From Oliverpabstia intestinalis (GTDB lineage: Bacteria > Bacillota > Clostridia > Lachnospirales > Lachnospiraceae), in NCBI RefSeq assembly GCF_009696065.1, contig NZ_VUMS01000004.1, positions 107,597 to 171,596 of the forward strand: DNA of 64,000 nt, given 5' to 3'. A program made the translations under genes and the position numbers. Shown one piece after another: positions 45,530 to 54,370 of the stretch. Position 1 is the stretch's first letter. Every line of letters begins with the position of its first letter. A model generated the notes under the pieces. That model did no database searches, was not told where the DNA came from, and saw nothing but the letters and a program-made list of their open reading frames with translations.

Positions 45530-46576
45530 TTATTCGATGGTCACATTATCCGGAAATGCGATTTTGGCCACATCGGTGTTGATAAAATCGCGGACATTAT
45601 AATCTTTCGGGAAGCTTCCGTGTTCAAATCCCCATTTTTCGATGTCTTCCAGATGTGTCGTTGCTTCCTCGGAAAATCCAGGCTCAAAGCTGTAGTTTTT
45701 CCAGTTTTCTTTAAAGTCTTCTGCTTTCAGACCAAGTTTGTCTGCCAGGTATTCTGCAGATTCATCCAGATGATCGTTGATATACTGCGTACTTTCATCG
45801 ACAGCCTGCAGGAACTTAGCAAGAGTGTCTGTATTTTCTGAAATATATTTGTCGGTTGACAGGAAGTAGGATCCGGTCTGAATACCGATTTCCTGGGAAG
45901 TTGCCACCTGTACCCAGCCGGCTTCTTCGATATACTTTGCTTCGGAACCGTTGGCATACACAGCGGATGCACCGCCTTTCTGGATCAGCGCCAGTCTGGT
46001 CTGAGAAGAATCGGTGTTGATCAGGTTCTGTTTGCTCTCATCCAGACCCAGATATTCGATGCACTTACTTGCATAATAGTATGTTACCGTTCCTTCCTGG
46101 TACATGAATCCTGCGGAACCATCCAGGCTCTTCGGATCATCTGCGTATTTCGGATCTACATACAGACCACCGGACAGGGCCGACTGACCACCGGAGATCT
46201 GAGAAAAGATCTGCAGGTTTGTGGCATCCAGGGTATTTCCCAGACGATTGACTGCTGCATAATCTGCCATCATTCCGATGTCTGCGGTTCCGTTGACTAC
46301 CGCATCGATGGTATTGATACCGGCTACAAACTCTGTCGTCTGTAAGTCAATGCCGTATTTTTCAAAAATCCCCTGCCAGAGACCAATTTCTGTCGCATAC
46401 TGATCAAGCTGACCGGTCATCACTGCATCTCTCATGGTCACCAGATCTCCACCGGATGAAGATGCATCGGAGGATGCTGTTTTGTCTGTTGTCTGTGTGC
46501 TGCTATTTCCGCATCCGGCAAGTGTTCCAATGACAAAAACTGCTGCGGCTGCCAAGCTGATAATTCTTTTTTTCAT
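45530..46576 (-). CDS. ABC transporter substrate-binding lipoprotein (SsuA/NMT1-like)
   Basis: A 348-residue lipoprotein: signal MKKRIISLAAAAVFVIGTLA then lipobox LAGC, a Ser/Thr linker and an NMT1/SsuA-type fold (NGTADIGMMADYAAVNRLG, the classic GxxDIGxxxxxP-like segment). Families with this fold bind sulfonates, taurine, nitrate or thiamine precursors. Neighbouring sulfur genes favour a sulfonate or sulfate ester. ATG 46576 follows AGAGGAGGAAACATT; an upstream ATG (46639) lacks a site. A 99-bp gap separates it from the permease. Confidence 0.9.
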   Translation of the reverse strand: MKKRIISLAAAAVFVIGTLAGCGNSSTQTTDKTASSDASSSGGDLVTMRDAVMTGQLDQYATEIGLWQGIFEKYGIDLQTTEFVAGINTIDAVVNGTADIGMMADYAAVNRLGNTLDATNLQIFSQISGGQSALSGGLYVDPKYADDPKSLDGSAGFMYQEGTVTYYYASKCIEYLGLDESKQNLINTDSSQTRLALIQKGGASAVYANGSEAKYIEEAGWVQVATSQEIGIQTGSYFLSTDKYISENTDTLAKFLQAVDESTQYINDHLDESAEYLADKLGLKAEDFKENWKNYSFEPGFSEEATTHLEDIEKWGFEHGSFPKDYNVRDFINTDVAKIAFPDNVTIE

Positions 46577-46675
46577 AATAATGTTTCCTCCTCTTTCTAA
46601 AGCTGTTTTATGGTTTCCGCGAAACTGCTTTCTCCTCATATCACAATCTCGCAGGTATTTTTCTCTTCCGGATTC

Positions 46676-47476
46676 CTACGCTTTTCTCACTCCGAAGTGC
46701 TTTAAGAATGTACAACCAAAAAGCTGAAGCAGACGGTCCGCAACGAATCCGATCAGTGCCAGGGTAACGATTCCTGCGAATGCCCAGGCTGTTTTGTAGT
46801 ACATCTTGGAACTCTGGATCAGATATCCAAGACCGTCGTTGCCAACCAGCATCTCTGCCGCGATCACACAGATGATACTGCTGCTGAGTCCCAGCCGGAT
46901 ACCGGTGAAGATATTCGGAACTGCGGAAGGCAGTACCACGGTGAAAAACACTCTCAGCCGGCTGGCGCCCATACAGGATGCCGCCTCCATCAGAGAATGA
47001 TCGGTAGCAACCACTCCTGCAATCGTATTGACCAGCACCTGGAAAAATGCTGCATACAGAATCAGTGCTACTTTGGAAGTCTCATCCACCCCAAACCACA
47101 TCAGAAACAGGGATGTCAATGCGATGGCCGGGATAAAACGAAACAGACTTAAGATCGGTTCCACGATCCAGCGGATCGGTTTGAAATGTCCGACCACCAG
47201 TCCGACCGGTACGGCAATAACTACCGCCAGTCCCCAGCCTTTCAGTACACGGCTTACGGACGCTGCAATGTCCGCCCACAATGTGCCGTTGCTTACCAGT
47301 TCCTTGATCGCTGTCCAGGTCTCTGCCGGACTTGGGAGGAAGATCTCATCATACTGTAAGGATCCCAGTCCCCAGAACAGAAAAACGATCAGCCAGGAGA
47401 CGATTCCTGTTTTGATAACCTTCAAAGGCAGATCCCAACTGCCTGTCTTTTTTGTATTTGCTGTCTGTGACGCCAT
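46676..47476 (-). CDS. ABC transporter permease (SsuC-like)
   Basis: A 266-residue permease with about six helices and the cytoplasmic EAA loop (LMEAASCMGASRLRVFFTVVLPSA). The end AEMLVGNDGLGYLIQSS is typical of SsuC/TauC permeases. It lies between the ATPase and the binding protein, in the order B-C-A. Confidence 0.92.
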   Translation of the reverse strand: MASQTANTKKTGSWDLPLKVIKTGIVSWLIVFLFWGLGSLQYDEIFLPSPAETWTAIKELVSNGTLWADIAASVSRVLKGWGLAVVIAVPVGLVVGHFKPIRWIVEPILSLFRFIPAIALTSLFLMWFGVDETSKVALILYAAFFQVLVNTIAGVVATDHSLMEAASCMGASRLRVFFTVVLPSAVPNIFTGIRLGLSSSIICVIAAEMLVGNDGLGYLIQSSKMYYKTAWAFAGIVTLALIGFVADRLLQLFGCTFLKHFGVRKA

Positions 47477-47493
47477 GGCTTTCTGCCTCCTTC

Positions 47494-48555
47494 CTAAATA
47501 TAGTACATACTGGATACATCCAGTCCTTTGTTTGTCAGTGTCGTTGTCGTCTTATCATCAAAGACATACATCTGATTGATGACTACCCATACTTTGTCGC
47601 CGCTCTTTAACGGTCCGTTGACCAGCGGGGAATTGGTTCTTATAGTGATACCCTTGATATTTAACAGTACCTCGAAGTAATTGCCACGGAAGATACTCTG
47701 TTCTACGGCAGCCTGTTCGTAGATAGAACTCTGTTCCGTCACATCTTTCGGGCTTTTAATCTCTACAAATTCCGGTCGAATGATTGCCCTCGTATCCGGT
47801 CCGATGGAATCAAATCCTTTTAACTTTCCGTATTCTTCAATGATCGAAGATTTTCCGATAAACTGTGCCACAAACGGTGTCTTCGGATGCAGGTAAATCT
47901 CCACCGGATCCCCCATCTGTTCTACGCGGCCCTCGTTGGTGATGATGATCTCATCCGCTACCTCGATCGCCTCGTCCTGATCATGTGTTACGAAAATACT
48001 GGTAATTCCGATCTTATCGATCGTCTCTCTTAACCAGGTACGAAGTTCCTGTCGAACTTTCGCATCGATTGCTGCAAACGGTTCATCCAGAAGCAGTACT
48101 TCCGGATTCGGTGCCAGTGCTCTTGCAAGTGCGATTCGCTGTCTCTGACCACCGGAGAGCTGATCCGGATATCTCTTTTCCAGCCCCGGAAGCCCTACCA
48201 GATCCAGCAGCTCGGTTACTCTCTGTTTGATAAATTTCTTATCTTTCTTCTGGATCTTTAACCCATAAGCGATGTTGTCATATACCGTAAGATAAGGAAA
48301 TAATGCGTAATTCTGAAATACGAATCCGATTCCTCTCTGGCTCGAAGGAAGATCGTTTACCACATTTCCGTTGATACAGATATCTCCGGAATCCTGATGC
48401 TCCAGCCCGGCAAGCATTCGGAGAATCGTTGTCTTTCCACTTCCTGACGGTCCGAGAAGACCAACCAGTTTTCCTTTTTCGATTGCAAAGTTCACATCTT
48501 TCGATGCCTGAAAATCACCGAAGGATTTATTGATATTTTTTAATTCAATATACAT
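47494..48555 (-). CDS. ABC transporter ATP-binding protein with TOBE-like C-terminus
   Basis: A 353-residue ATPase: Walker A GPSGSGKTT, signature LSGGQRQRIALARAL, Walker B VLLLDEPFAA and H-loop VTHDQDEA. A C-terminal extension (about 240-353) resembles the TOBE domain of CysA/PotA-type ATPases rather than the short SsuB, and may sense a regulator or ligand. It is the first gene after the promoter at 48641-48669, with an extra leader of about 80 bases. Confidence 0.92.
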   Translation of the reverse strand: MYIELKNINKSFGDFQASKDVNFAIEKGKLVGLLGPSGSGKTTILRMLAGLEHQDSGDICINGNVVNDLPSSQRGIGFVFQNYALFPYLTVYDNIAYGLKIQKKDKKFIKQRVTELLDLVGLPGLEKRYPDQLSGGQRQRIALARALAPNPEVLLLDEPFAAIDAKVRQELRTWLRETIDKIGITSIFVTHDQDEAIEVADEIIITNEGRVEQMGDPVEIYLHPKTPFVAQFIGKSSIIEEYGKLKGFDSIGPDTRAIIRPEFVEIKSPKDVTEQSSIYEQAAVEQSIFRGNYFEVLLNIKGITIRTNSPLVNGPLKSGDKVWVVINQMYVFDDKTTTTLTNKGLDVSSMYYI

Positions 48556-48640
48556 AGCTTGTCGTCCTTTTCTCTCTCCTGTGCCTGTTTTGTATTACCT
48601 ATTATTCCTATCGAATTAGTATGTTGTATTCGTTGTAGAG

Positions 48641-48669
48641 ATAATATCACTTATACGTTTTTATGTCAA
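48641..48669 (-). promoter_or_regulatory. Sigma-A type promoter of the ABC/AssT operon
   Basis: -35 TTGACA (48669-48664), 17-bp spacer, -10 TATTAT (48646-48641), all consensus-like. It lies 86 bp upstream of the ATPase start. Confidence 0.85.
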
Positions 48670-48700
48670 TAAATGTAGTTATAGGAATTTTTTAGGATTG

Positions 48701-48721
48701 GCTATAGGTTTTTCCTATAGC
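48701..48721. promoter_or_regulatory. Palindromic CCTATAG operator candidate
   Basis: Exact inverted repeat GCTATAGG-TTTTT-CCTATAGC about 30 bp upstream of the -35 box. Related half-sites TATAGGAATT (48680-48689) and, on the other side of the -10, CCTATTATTCCTATCG occur nearby. Confidence 0.55.
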
Positions 48722-48766
48722 AAAAAGATCCCGTACAGTTTTATACTCACCTGTACGGGATCTTTT
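48722..48766 (-). terminator. Terminator after the DUF5692 gene
   Basis: 16-bp stem AAAAGATCCCGTACAG / CTGTACGGGATCTTTT, then TTGC on the minus strand; it separates the tetR-DUF5692 operon from the ABC operon. Confidence 0.8.
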
Positions 48767-48779
48767 CTATATGTTTTCT

Positions 48780-49817
48780 TTATTTTGCTCTCGCCATAGC
48801 CTCCTGATAATCTTTCGTATCCACGAAGATCTCTTCTTTCCATGGGTTCTTCTTCTGTGCTTTTGCTCTCTTTAATATATAAGCAAATACGAACACGTTC
48901 ACAGCAAAGGATACTACCGAGATCAGTCCCTGTGCCGTCGGACTGGCAACGGTCGGCATGGTGCTTCCCGTCGCTGCTGCGATACCGCCTTCTCCATAGA
49001 CAGCGGTGACGGTTGTAAAGCGACTCGCATCCTGAAACAGTGGGAACACCTGCGCAAACATGCACCACAGTGCCAGGGTGTTTGCACGGTTCTGGATCCA
49101 GCCGCCTTTGTTCCACAATGCTGCTGCGAAGGTCGGTGCCAGAAGCAGTGCCAGACCACAGTACCAGGAATGGGTCGGCAGGTTCAGGTAAGTATACTGG
49201 AAGTTCCAGACATCATAGGCCAGAACATATACCCAGATCATATCCGGCCACAGCATATCCTGCTTGTTTTTGGAAGAGTAGATACCCCACCAGCCGGTCA
49301 TACAAACAATATTGAAAAGCCCTGCCAGACCGTTCAGTACATTCCACCAGCCGCCGTACAGCCATACGCCTTCAGATGACATCCACCAGCCGCCTGCCAG
49401 AGAACCTGCGCGGATCGCGGATTCAAAATCAGATGCTACTGCGATCAGGATATTGATTGCTACAATAACAAACGGAAATGCTTTGAACCAGTGTGCTTTT
49501 CCCAGTTTTCCCCAGTGGTACTTCAGGATCATAAATCCGATACAGCCTGCGGTTGCCGCATACAGTTTCGCATAATGGAACCAGCTGTTCATATGTACGT
49601 AAGTATCATTGTTCAGCGCCCATTCCGCACCGGATGCCGCACCGATATAGATGGCAATAAAGTACACAGACAATACCGCCGGGAGCACCAGGAAACATAC
49701 GATTCCTCCCCATTTCGACCGCCTTGCGATCTCATTCATGATTACCAGTCCTGCAAAGACTAACAGCCAGCCAAGCAGCTGCCATCCTGCTGTTTCTCCG
49801 TAAATCTGAAAAAACAT
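48780..49817 (-). CDS. DUF5692-family integral membrane protein
   Basis: A 345-residue protein with about eight to nine membrane helices, beginning WQLLGWLLVFAGLVIMNEI and ending with a lysine-rich cytoplasmic tail. It resembles the DUF5692 family; function is not known to me. Aromatic-rich loops (GGWWMSSEGVWLYGGWWNV) are striking. Its gene is last in the TetR-hypB-oxidoreductase-hypA operon and lies before the ABC importer. It could be a transporter or a redox-linked membrane partner; both are guesses. Confidence 0.75.
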   Translation of the reverse strand: MFFQIYGETAGWQLLGWLLVFAGLVIMNEIARRSKWGGIVCFLVLPAVLSVYFIAIYIGAASGAEWALNNDTYVHMNSWFHYAKLYAATAGCIGFMILKYHWGKLGKAHWFKAFPFVIVAINILIAVASDFESAIRAGSLAGGWWMSSEGVWLYGGWWNVLNGLAGLFNIVCMTGWWGIYSSKNKQDMLWPDMIWVYVLAYDVWNFQYTYLNLPTHSWYCGLALLLAPTFAAALWNKGGWIQNRANTLALWCMFAQVFPLFQDASRFTTVTAVYGEGGIAAATGSTMPTVASPTAQGLISVVSFAVNVFVFAYILKRAKAQKKNPWKEEIFVDTKDYQEAMARAK

Positions 49818-49849
49818 ACACTCACTCTCCTTTTTCTTACGCGGAATCT

Positions 49850-50194
49850 TTATTCCACTTCTATTTCCTTAATGTTGAATTCACTTCCCTGCAAAAGATA
49901 CGTGTGTTCACTGCCACAGTGCGGACAGATCTTTCCATATTCTATGGTCGAATAGGTCTTCTCACATTCCTCACAGTATGTAATTGCAGGAAGTGTCTCC
50001 ACAATAAGTTCTGCTTCCTCAAACAGCGGCCGTTTCTTCGCCGCCCACGTCCAGCAGTTCTGCAGGTAAGATTCGATCACCGTCGAGACCTCCCCAAGTT
50101 CCAGCACTACTTTCCGTATTTTTTCCACTTCGTTCTCCTTTGCCACCTTTTCCAGATGATCCATGATATGAAATGTCACGCCAAGTTCATGCAT
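49850..50194 (-). CDS. hypA: Nickel chaperone HypA
   Basis: A 114-residue HypA: N-terminal nickel ligands in MHELGV (His2, Glu3) and a zinc site with cysteines 74, 77, 90 and 93 (CEEC, CPHC). It normally delivers Ni2+ to [NiFe]-hydrogenase precursors or urease. The start follows ATAGGAGAATGCAGAT, 12 bp after the oxidoreductase stop. No hydrogenase, HypC-F or urease gene is in the window. Confidence 0.93.
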   Translation of the reverse strand: MHELGVTFHIMDHLEKVAKENEVEKIRKVVLELGEVSTVIESYLQNCWTWAAKKRPLFEEAELIVETLPAITYCEECEKTYSTIEYGKICPHCGSEHTYLLQGSEFNIKEIEVE

Positions 50195-50206
50195 ATCTGC
50201 ATTCTC

Positions 50207-52993
50207 CTATTTCTTCTTCGCAAACTTCACTTTGATGGACTGTTTCACCATATTCGGAAGAATATACTTCAGTTTATCCTCAGATGCCCGCATCACAGAC
50301 GCTCCCGGAATCTCTCTGTGCAGATGGATCGCATCAAAGACACATTTTGTGGTACATACTCCACAGCCGATACATTTATTCGGATCCACCACAGAAGCTC
50401 CACAGGACAGACAACGGGAAGTCTCTGCTTTTACCTGTTCTTCCGTCAGACTGTGAGACAGGTCGCGGAAGGTCGCTGCCTGTGCTTTTTCATCTGCTTT
50501 CGCCGGAATCTGGCGTTTGGATGTATCGTAACTTTCCACGGAAATATTGTTTTTATCCAGCTCCACAAAATCACGACGGTTTCTTCCTATGGTCAGGGTA
50601 CAGTTTTCATGTACATAACGATGAAGGGAAATCGCACCCTCCCGTCCTGCTGCGATCGCATCGATGGCAAATCTCGGTCCTGTATACACATCACCGCCGA
50701 CGAAGATATCCGGCTCAGAGGTCTGATAGGTCAGTTTATCTGCCAGTGCACCGCCGTTCGACCGTCTCTTCAGATCCAGGTTATCCAGCATATTACCCCA
50801 TTCGATCGCCTGTCCTACGGAAAAGATCACATGCTTACACGGTATGGTCACGGTCTGTTCTTCATCGTATTCCGGTGAAAATCTTCCCTGTTCATCCAGT
50901 ACACGGATACATTTTTTAAATACCACACCGGCCACTTTTCCGTCTTCTTCCAGCACTTCTTTCGGTCCCCAGCCGCAGTTCAGCTCGATACCTTCTTCCA
51001 GTGCTTCCGCAATCTCTTCCTTACTTGCCGGCATATTTTCCCGCTGTTCCAGACAGAACATGGAGATCTTCGCATCCACACAACGGCTGCTGATTCTCGC
51101 CGCATCGATAGCTACATTACCACCGCCGACAACCACAACATCACCTTCAAGCGCAAAGCTTTCTTTCGCTCCCGCTTCCCGCAAGAAATCAACGGCTGCA
51201 TAAGTACCTTTTGCATTCTCTCCTGTGATACCCGGTTTTCTTCCACGCTGGCATCCGATCGCCACGTAGAAACCTTTATAACCCTGTTCCCGCAGTTCTT
51301 CGATCGTGATATCTTTTCCGATCTCCACACCACAGCGAATTTCCACACCGAGTTTCCGGATCACATCGATCTCTGCTGCCAGAAGATCTTTTTCTAATTT
51401 ATAGGAAGGAATTCCGTAACGAAGCATACCGCCCGGTTCCTCATTTTTCTCGAAAATAGTCGGTTTGTATCCGGTCAGCGCCAGATAATATGCACAGGAA
51501 AGTCCCGCCGGACCGGCACCGATGATAGCGATTTTCTCATCAAATCCACCTTTCAGGGACGGAATCGTCTTTTTCGGGATATATCTCGTCTCCGCATTCA
51601 GGTCACGTTCTGCCAAGAATCGTTTTACTTCATCGATGGCTACCGCCTCATCGACGGTTCCTCTGGTACATGCATCCTCACATCTGCGGTTACATACATG
51701 TCCGCAGACTGCCGGTAACGGATTATCTTTTTTGATCAACGCCAGTGCGTCATCGTAACGTCCCTCTTTTGCCAGTTTCAGATACCCCTGTACAGCGATA
51801 TGTGCCGGACAGGCAGTTTTACATGGTGCAGTACCGGTATCGTAGCAGTTGATCCGGTTCACATCTCGATAGTTATGTGACCACATGTGTTCGCCCCAAG
51901 GCTGTTCCGACGGGAGTGGGATCCGCGGATAGGTTACTTCGCAGCCCTCTTTATCACACAGTTTCTGACCCAGTTTTACCGCCCCTGCCGGACAGAATTC
52001 CACGCATTTTCCGCAAGCTACACAGTTGGCTTTTTCTACCTTCGCCACGTAAGCGGAACGGGACATATTCGGGGTGTTAAAGAGCTGGGAGGTACGCAGT
52101 GCATAACAGACATTCACGTTACAGTTACAGATTGCAAAGATTTTGTTAGCACCGTCGATGTTTGTGATCTGATGTACGAATCCGTTGTCCTCTGCTGCCT
52201 TCAGAATCTCCAGTGCCTCCGCTTTATCGATATAGCGTCCGTCTTTCTGTGTTTCCACTACATAATCTGCCATATCTCCGACGGCGATACACCAGCCTTC
52301 CGGATCGTCCGCGCAGCCCTCTCCGTGGGTCAGGCGGGAACGACGGCAGGAACACGGGCTTGCCGCGTATTTTCCCTCATATTTGTTCAGCCAGTGGGAA
52401 ATATGTTCCAGATCTACGGATTCATTTTCCATCTCGATCGCTTTTTCCACCGGGATAACATGCATACCGATACCGGCACCGCCTTCCGGCACGAACGGTG
52501 TGATCTTCTCCAGAGGCAGACGGGACATATGTTCAAAGAAAGTTCCCATCTCCGGGTTAGAGTCCAGGATGTTTGCGTTCATGTTGAAAAATTCTGCACA
52601 TCCCGGTACATACATCGGTAACACATACTGTTTTTCGTGCTTCGGATTCTCCCAGTTGTATTCCAGAAGACCTTTTCTTGACATTTCTTCCAGCAGCGCT
52701 TCACATTTTTTCTCTTCCAAACCGGAGAGTTTCACGATCTCTGCCAGTGTCTTCGGTTTTCTCACACCAAGTTTTACTGCCAGTTCTGCTTCCTCATCGG
52801 TAAGCACGCCCGCAAGTCCCCAGTACTCCGGATCGTTTCTGGTAATCTTTTTCAATCCCAGTTTCTGCGGAATCCGGTCTGTGATCTTTTTGCCCAGTTT
52901 CGCGATCGGCTCCCGGAACGGTTCGTTCGGATCCGGGGTGAATTCCGGATAGACATAATCCGGATACAGCTCTTTATCCAGTTCTTTCTTCAT
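50207..52993 (-). CDS. Large FAD/NAD(P) oxidoreductase with multiple Fe-S modules
   Basis: A 928-residue protein in three parts. An N-terminal region (about 1-300) with a winged-helix-like segment and a Cys-rich patch (SPCSCRRSRLTHGEGC). A ferredoxin-like stretch ANCVACGKCVEFC. Then a GltD-type module: Fe-S segments GTAPCKTACPAHIAV and VCGHVCNRRCEDACTR, FAD loop IIGAGPAGLSCAYYLA and NAD(P) loop VVGGGNVAIDAARIS, and a last ferredoxin motif CIGCGVCTTKC. ATG 52993 follows AGGAGGATGAAA. Comparable composite enzymes shuttle electrons between NAD(P)H and ferredoxin; this one sits between hypB and hypA. Confidence 0.85.
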   Translation of the reverse strand: MKKELDKELYPDYVYPEFTPDPNEPFREPIAKLGKKITDRIPQKLGLKKITRNDPEYWGLAGVLTDEEAELAVKLGVRKPKTLAEIVKLSGLEEKKCEALLEEMSRKGLLEYNWENPKHEKQYVLPMYVPGCAEFFNMNANILDSNPEMGTFFEHMSRLPLEKITPFVPEGGAGIGMHVIPVEKAIEMENESVDLEHISHWLNKYEGKYAASPCSCRRSRLTHGEGCADDPEGWCIAVGDMADYVVETQKDGRYIDKAEALEILKAAEDNGFVHQITNIDGANKIFAICNCNVNVCYALRTSQLFNTPNMSRSAYVAKVEKANCVACGKCVEFCPAGAVKLGQKLCDKEGCEVTYPRIPLPSEQPWGEHMWSHNYRDVNRINCYDTGTAPCKTACPAHIAVQGYLKLAKEGRYDDALALIKKDNPLPAVCGHVCNRRCEDACTRGTVDEAVAIDEVKRFLAERDLNAETRYIPKKTIPSLKGGFDEKIAIIGAGPAGLSCAYYLALTGYKPTIFEKNEEPGGMLRYGIPSYKLEKDLLAAEIDVIRKLGVEIRCGVEIGKDITIEELREQGYKGFYVAIGCQRGRKPGITGENAKGTYAAVDFLREAGAKESFALEGDVVVVGGGNVAIDAARISSRCVDAKISMFCLEQRENMPASKEEIAEALEEGIELNCGWGPKEVLEEDGKVAGVVFKKCIRVLDEQGRFSPEYDEEQTVTIPCKHVIFSVGQAIEWGNMLDNLDLKRRSNGGALADKLTYQTSEPDIFVGGDVYTGPRFAIDAIAAGREGAISLHRYVHENCTLTIGRNRRDFVELDKNNISVESYDTSKRQIPAKADEKAQAATFRDLSHSLTEEQVKAETSRCLSCGASVVDPNKCIGCGVCTTKCVFDAIHLHREIPGASVMRASEDKLKYILPNMVKQSIKVKFAKKK

Positions 52994-53101
52994 TTTCATC
53001 CTCCTACACAGCGCCAGCCTTCTTATCTCCTTTCGGACAGACCGCCCGATATCGCTGAGTTTGAATAGCCGACACTTCCCTTTTGTCACTGTCATATCAT
53101 C

Positions 53102-53776
53102 TCAGACACCGGTTTTCCATGCGTTTACCTGCGCAGCCAGCCACTCGGTCCACGCATCCATGCCTTCCCCTGTCTTCGCACTGATCGGAAATACCTTCGC
53201 CTGTGGATTTCTCTGATGGATATACTCTTTCACCCGTTCCATATCAAAATCAAAATAAGGCAGTACATCGATCTTGTTGATCAGCACCGCATCACAGATC
53301 CGAAACATCAGCGGATATTTGAGCGGTTTGTCATGCCCCTCCGGTACGGAAAGGATCATCACATTTTTCGATGCACCCGTATCAAATTCTGCCGGACAGA
53401 CCAGATTGCCCACATTTTCCAGGATCGCCAGATCCACATCGTCCACGCCAAGACCCTCCACGCCCTGCCGGGTCATCTCCGCATCCAGATGGCACATACC
53501 CCCGGTATGCAGCTGGATCGATTTGGCCCCTGTTTCTGCAATCGCCTTTGCATCCACATCCGAATCGATATCTGCCTCCATCACACCGATCCGGAACCGA
53601 TCCTTTAACCGCTCGATTGTTCCTTTCAGTGTTGTAGTCTTTCCGGATCCCGGTGAAGACATCAGGTTCATCAGAAATACTCCCTGTTCTTTTAACTCCC
53701 GGCGGAGGTTATCCGCCTGCCGGTCATTGTCTGCAAATACGCTCTCCTTGATCTCAAGGACTCTTACCTCTTTCAC
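53102..53776 (-). CDS. hypB: Hydrogenase nickel-incorporation GTPase HypB
   Basis: A 224-residue G3E GTPase: P-loop SSPGSGKTTTL (about 40-50), VMEADIDSDVDA, the metal-site HTGGMCHLD and the guanine motif NKID. It hydrolyses GTP to load nickel together with HypA. There is no N-terminal His-rich stretch. I place the start at GTG 53776, since this GTG overlaps the tetR TGA stop (GTGA); longer readings run into tetR in another frame. Confidence 0.9.
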   Translation of the reverse strand: MKEVRVLEIKESVFADNDRQADNLRRELKEQGVFLMNLMSSPGSGKTTTLKGTIERLKDRFRIGVMEADIDSDVDAKAIAETGAKSIQLHTGGMCHLDAEMTRQGVEGLGVDDVDLAILENVGNLVCPAEFDTGASKNVMILSVPEGHDKPLKYPLMFRICDAVLINKIDVLPYFDFDMERVKEYIHQRNPQAKVFPISAKTGEGMDAWTEWLAAQVNAWKTGV

Positions 53777-54330
53777 GTTTCTCTTATCCCTTTCATGATA
53801 ATCTGTACCATCTCTTCTTTTCCCTGTTCGTAGGTCAGCCCGTTCTTGTAGAGAATATCGCTCTCCAGAAAGCAGGTTACCGTTCCCCGGATCATCGCCA
53901 TAACGACCGGTTTCGAGATATCCTTCCGGATCTTTCCTTCCCGGATACCTTTCTCCAGATACTGCTCGGCAAGTGCCCACCCCTGACTGACTGCTTCCAT
54001 CAGGTACTTATACTGCTTCGGATACTTCTGTGCCAGTTCGAAGATCCTGCTAAGTCCGATGTTATAATACTTGGTCGGAATTGCGCAAAACAGCCGTTCC
54101 AGCTTTTCCAGTGTATCCAGTTCGGTATCCGCCTCGATCTCCTGCCGCATATCCGTAAAATCACGGGCATATCGGTCTGCAATCGCCATCAGCACATCCT
54201 GTTTACTCTCGAACACCGTATAGATGGTTTTTTTACTGATCCCCAACGCTTTCGCTACATCATTCATCGTAAATTTCAAACCATTCCTGGTAAATTCTTC
54301 AATTGCTGTATCAATGATTTTTTCTCTCAT
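53773..54330 (-). CDS. TetR-family transcriptional regulator
   Basis: A 185-residue TetR regulator: N-terminal HTH (FTMNDVAKALGISKKTIYTVFESKQDVL) and a variable ligand-binding domain. ATG 54330 follows CAGGAGAGAGAA; ATG 54354 upstream is less likely. It overlaps hypB by four bases and thereby heads the tetR-hypB-oxidoreductase-hypA-DUF5692 operon. It is probably autoregulatory, through the TGAC-N5-GTCA site overlapping its -35 box. Confidence 0.92.
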   Translation of the reverse strand: MREKIIDTAIEEFTRNGLKFTMNDVAKALGISKKTIYTVFESKQDVLMAIADRYARDFTDMRQEIEADTELDTLEKLERLFCAIPTKYYNIGLSRIFELAQKYPKQYKYLMEAVSQGWALAEQYLEKGIREGKIRKDISKPVVMAMIRGTVTCFLESDILYKNGLTYEQGKEEMVQIIMKGIRET

Positions 54331-54370
54331 TTCTCTCTCCTGTCCTGTTCTCATTTACGGTTCAGCGAAA

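Noticed and set aside
53777..53980. Extending HypB upstream to an ATG at 53980
   Set aside because: The added 68 residues overlap tetR in another frame and do not look like HypB; the GTG that overlaps the tetR stop is better.
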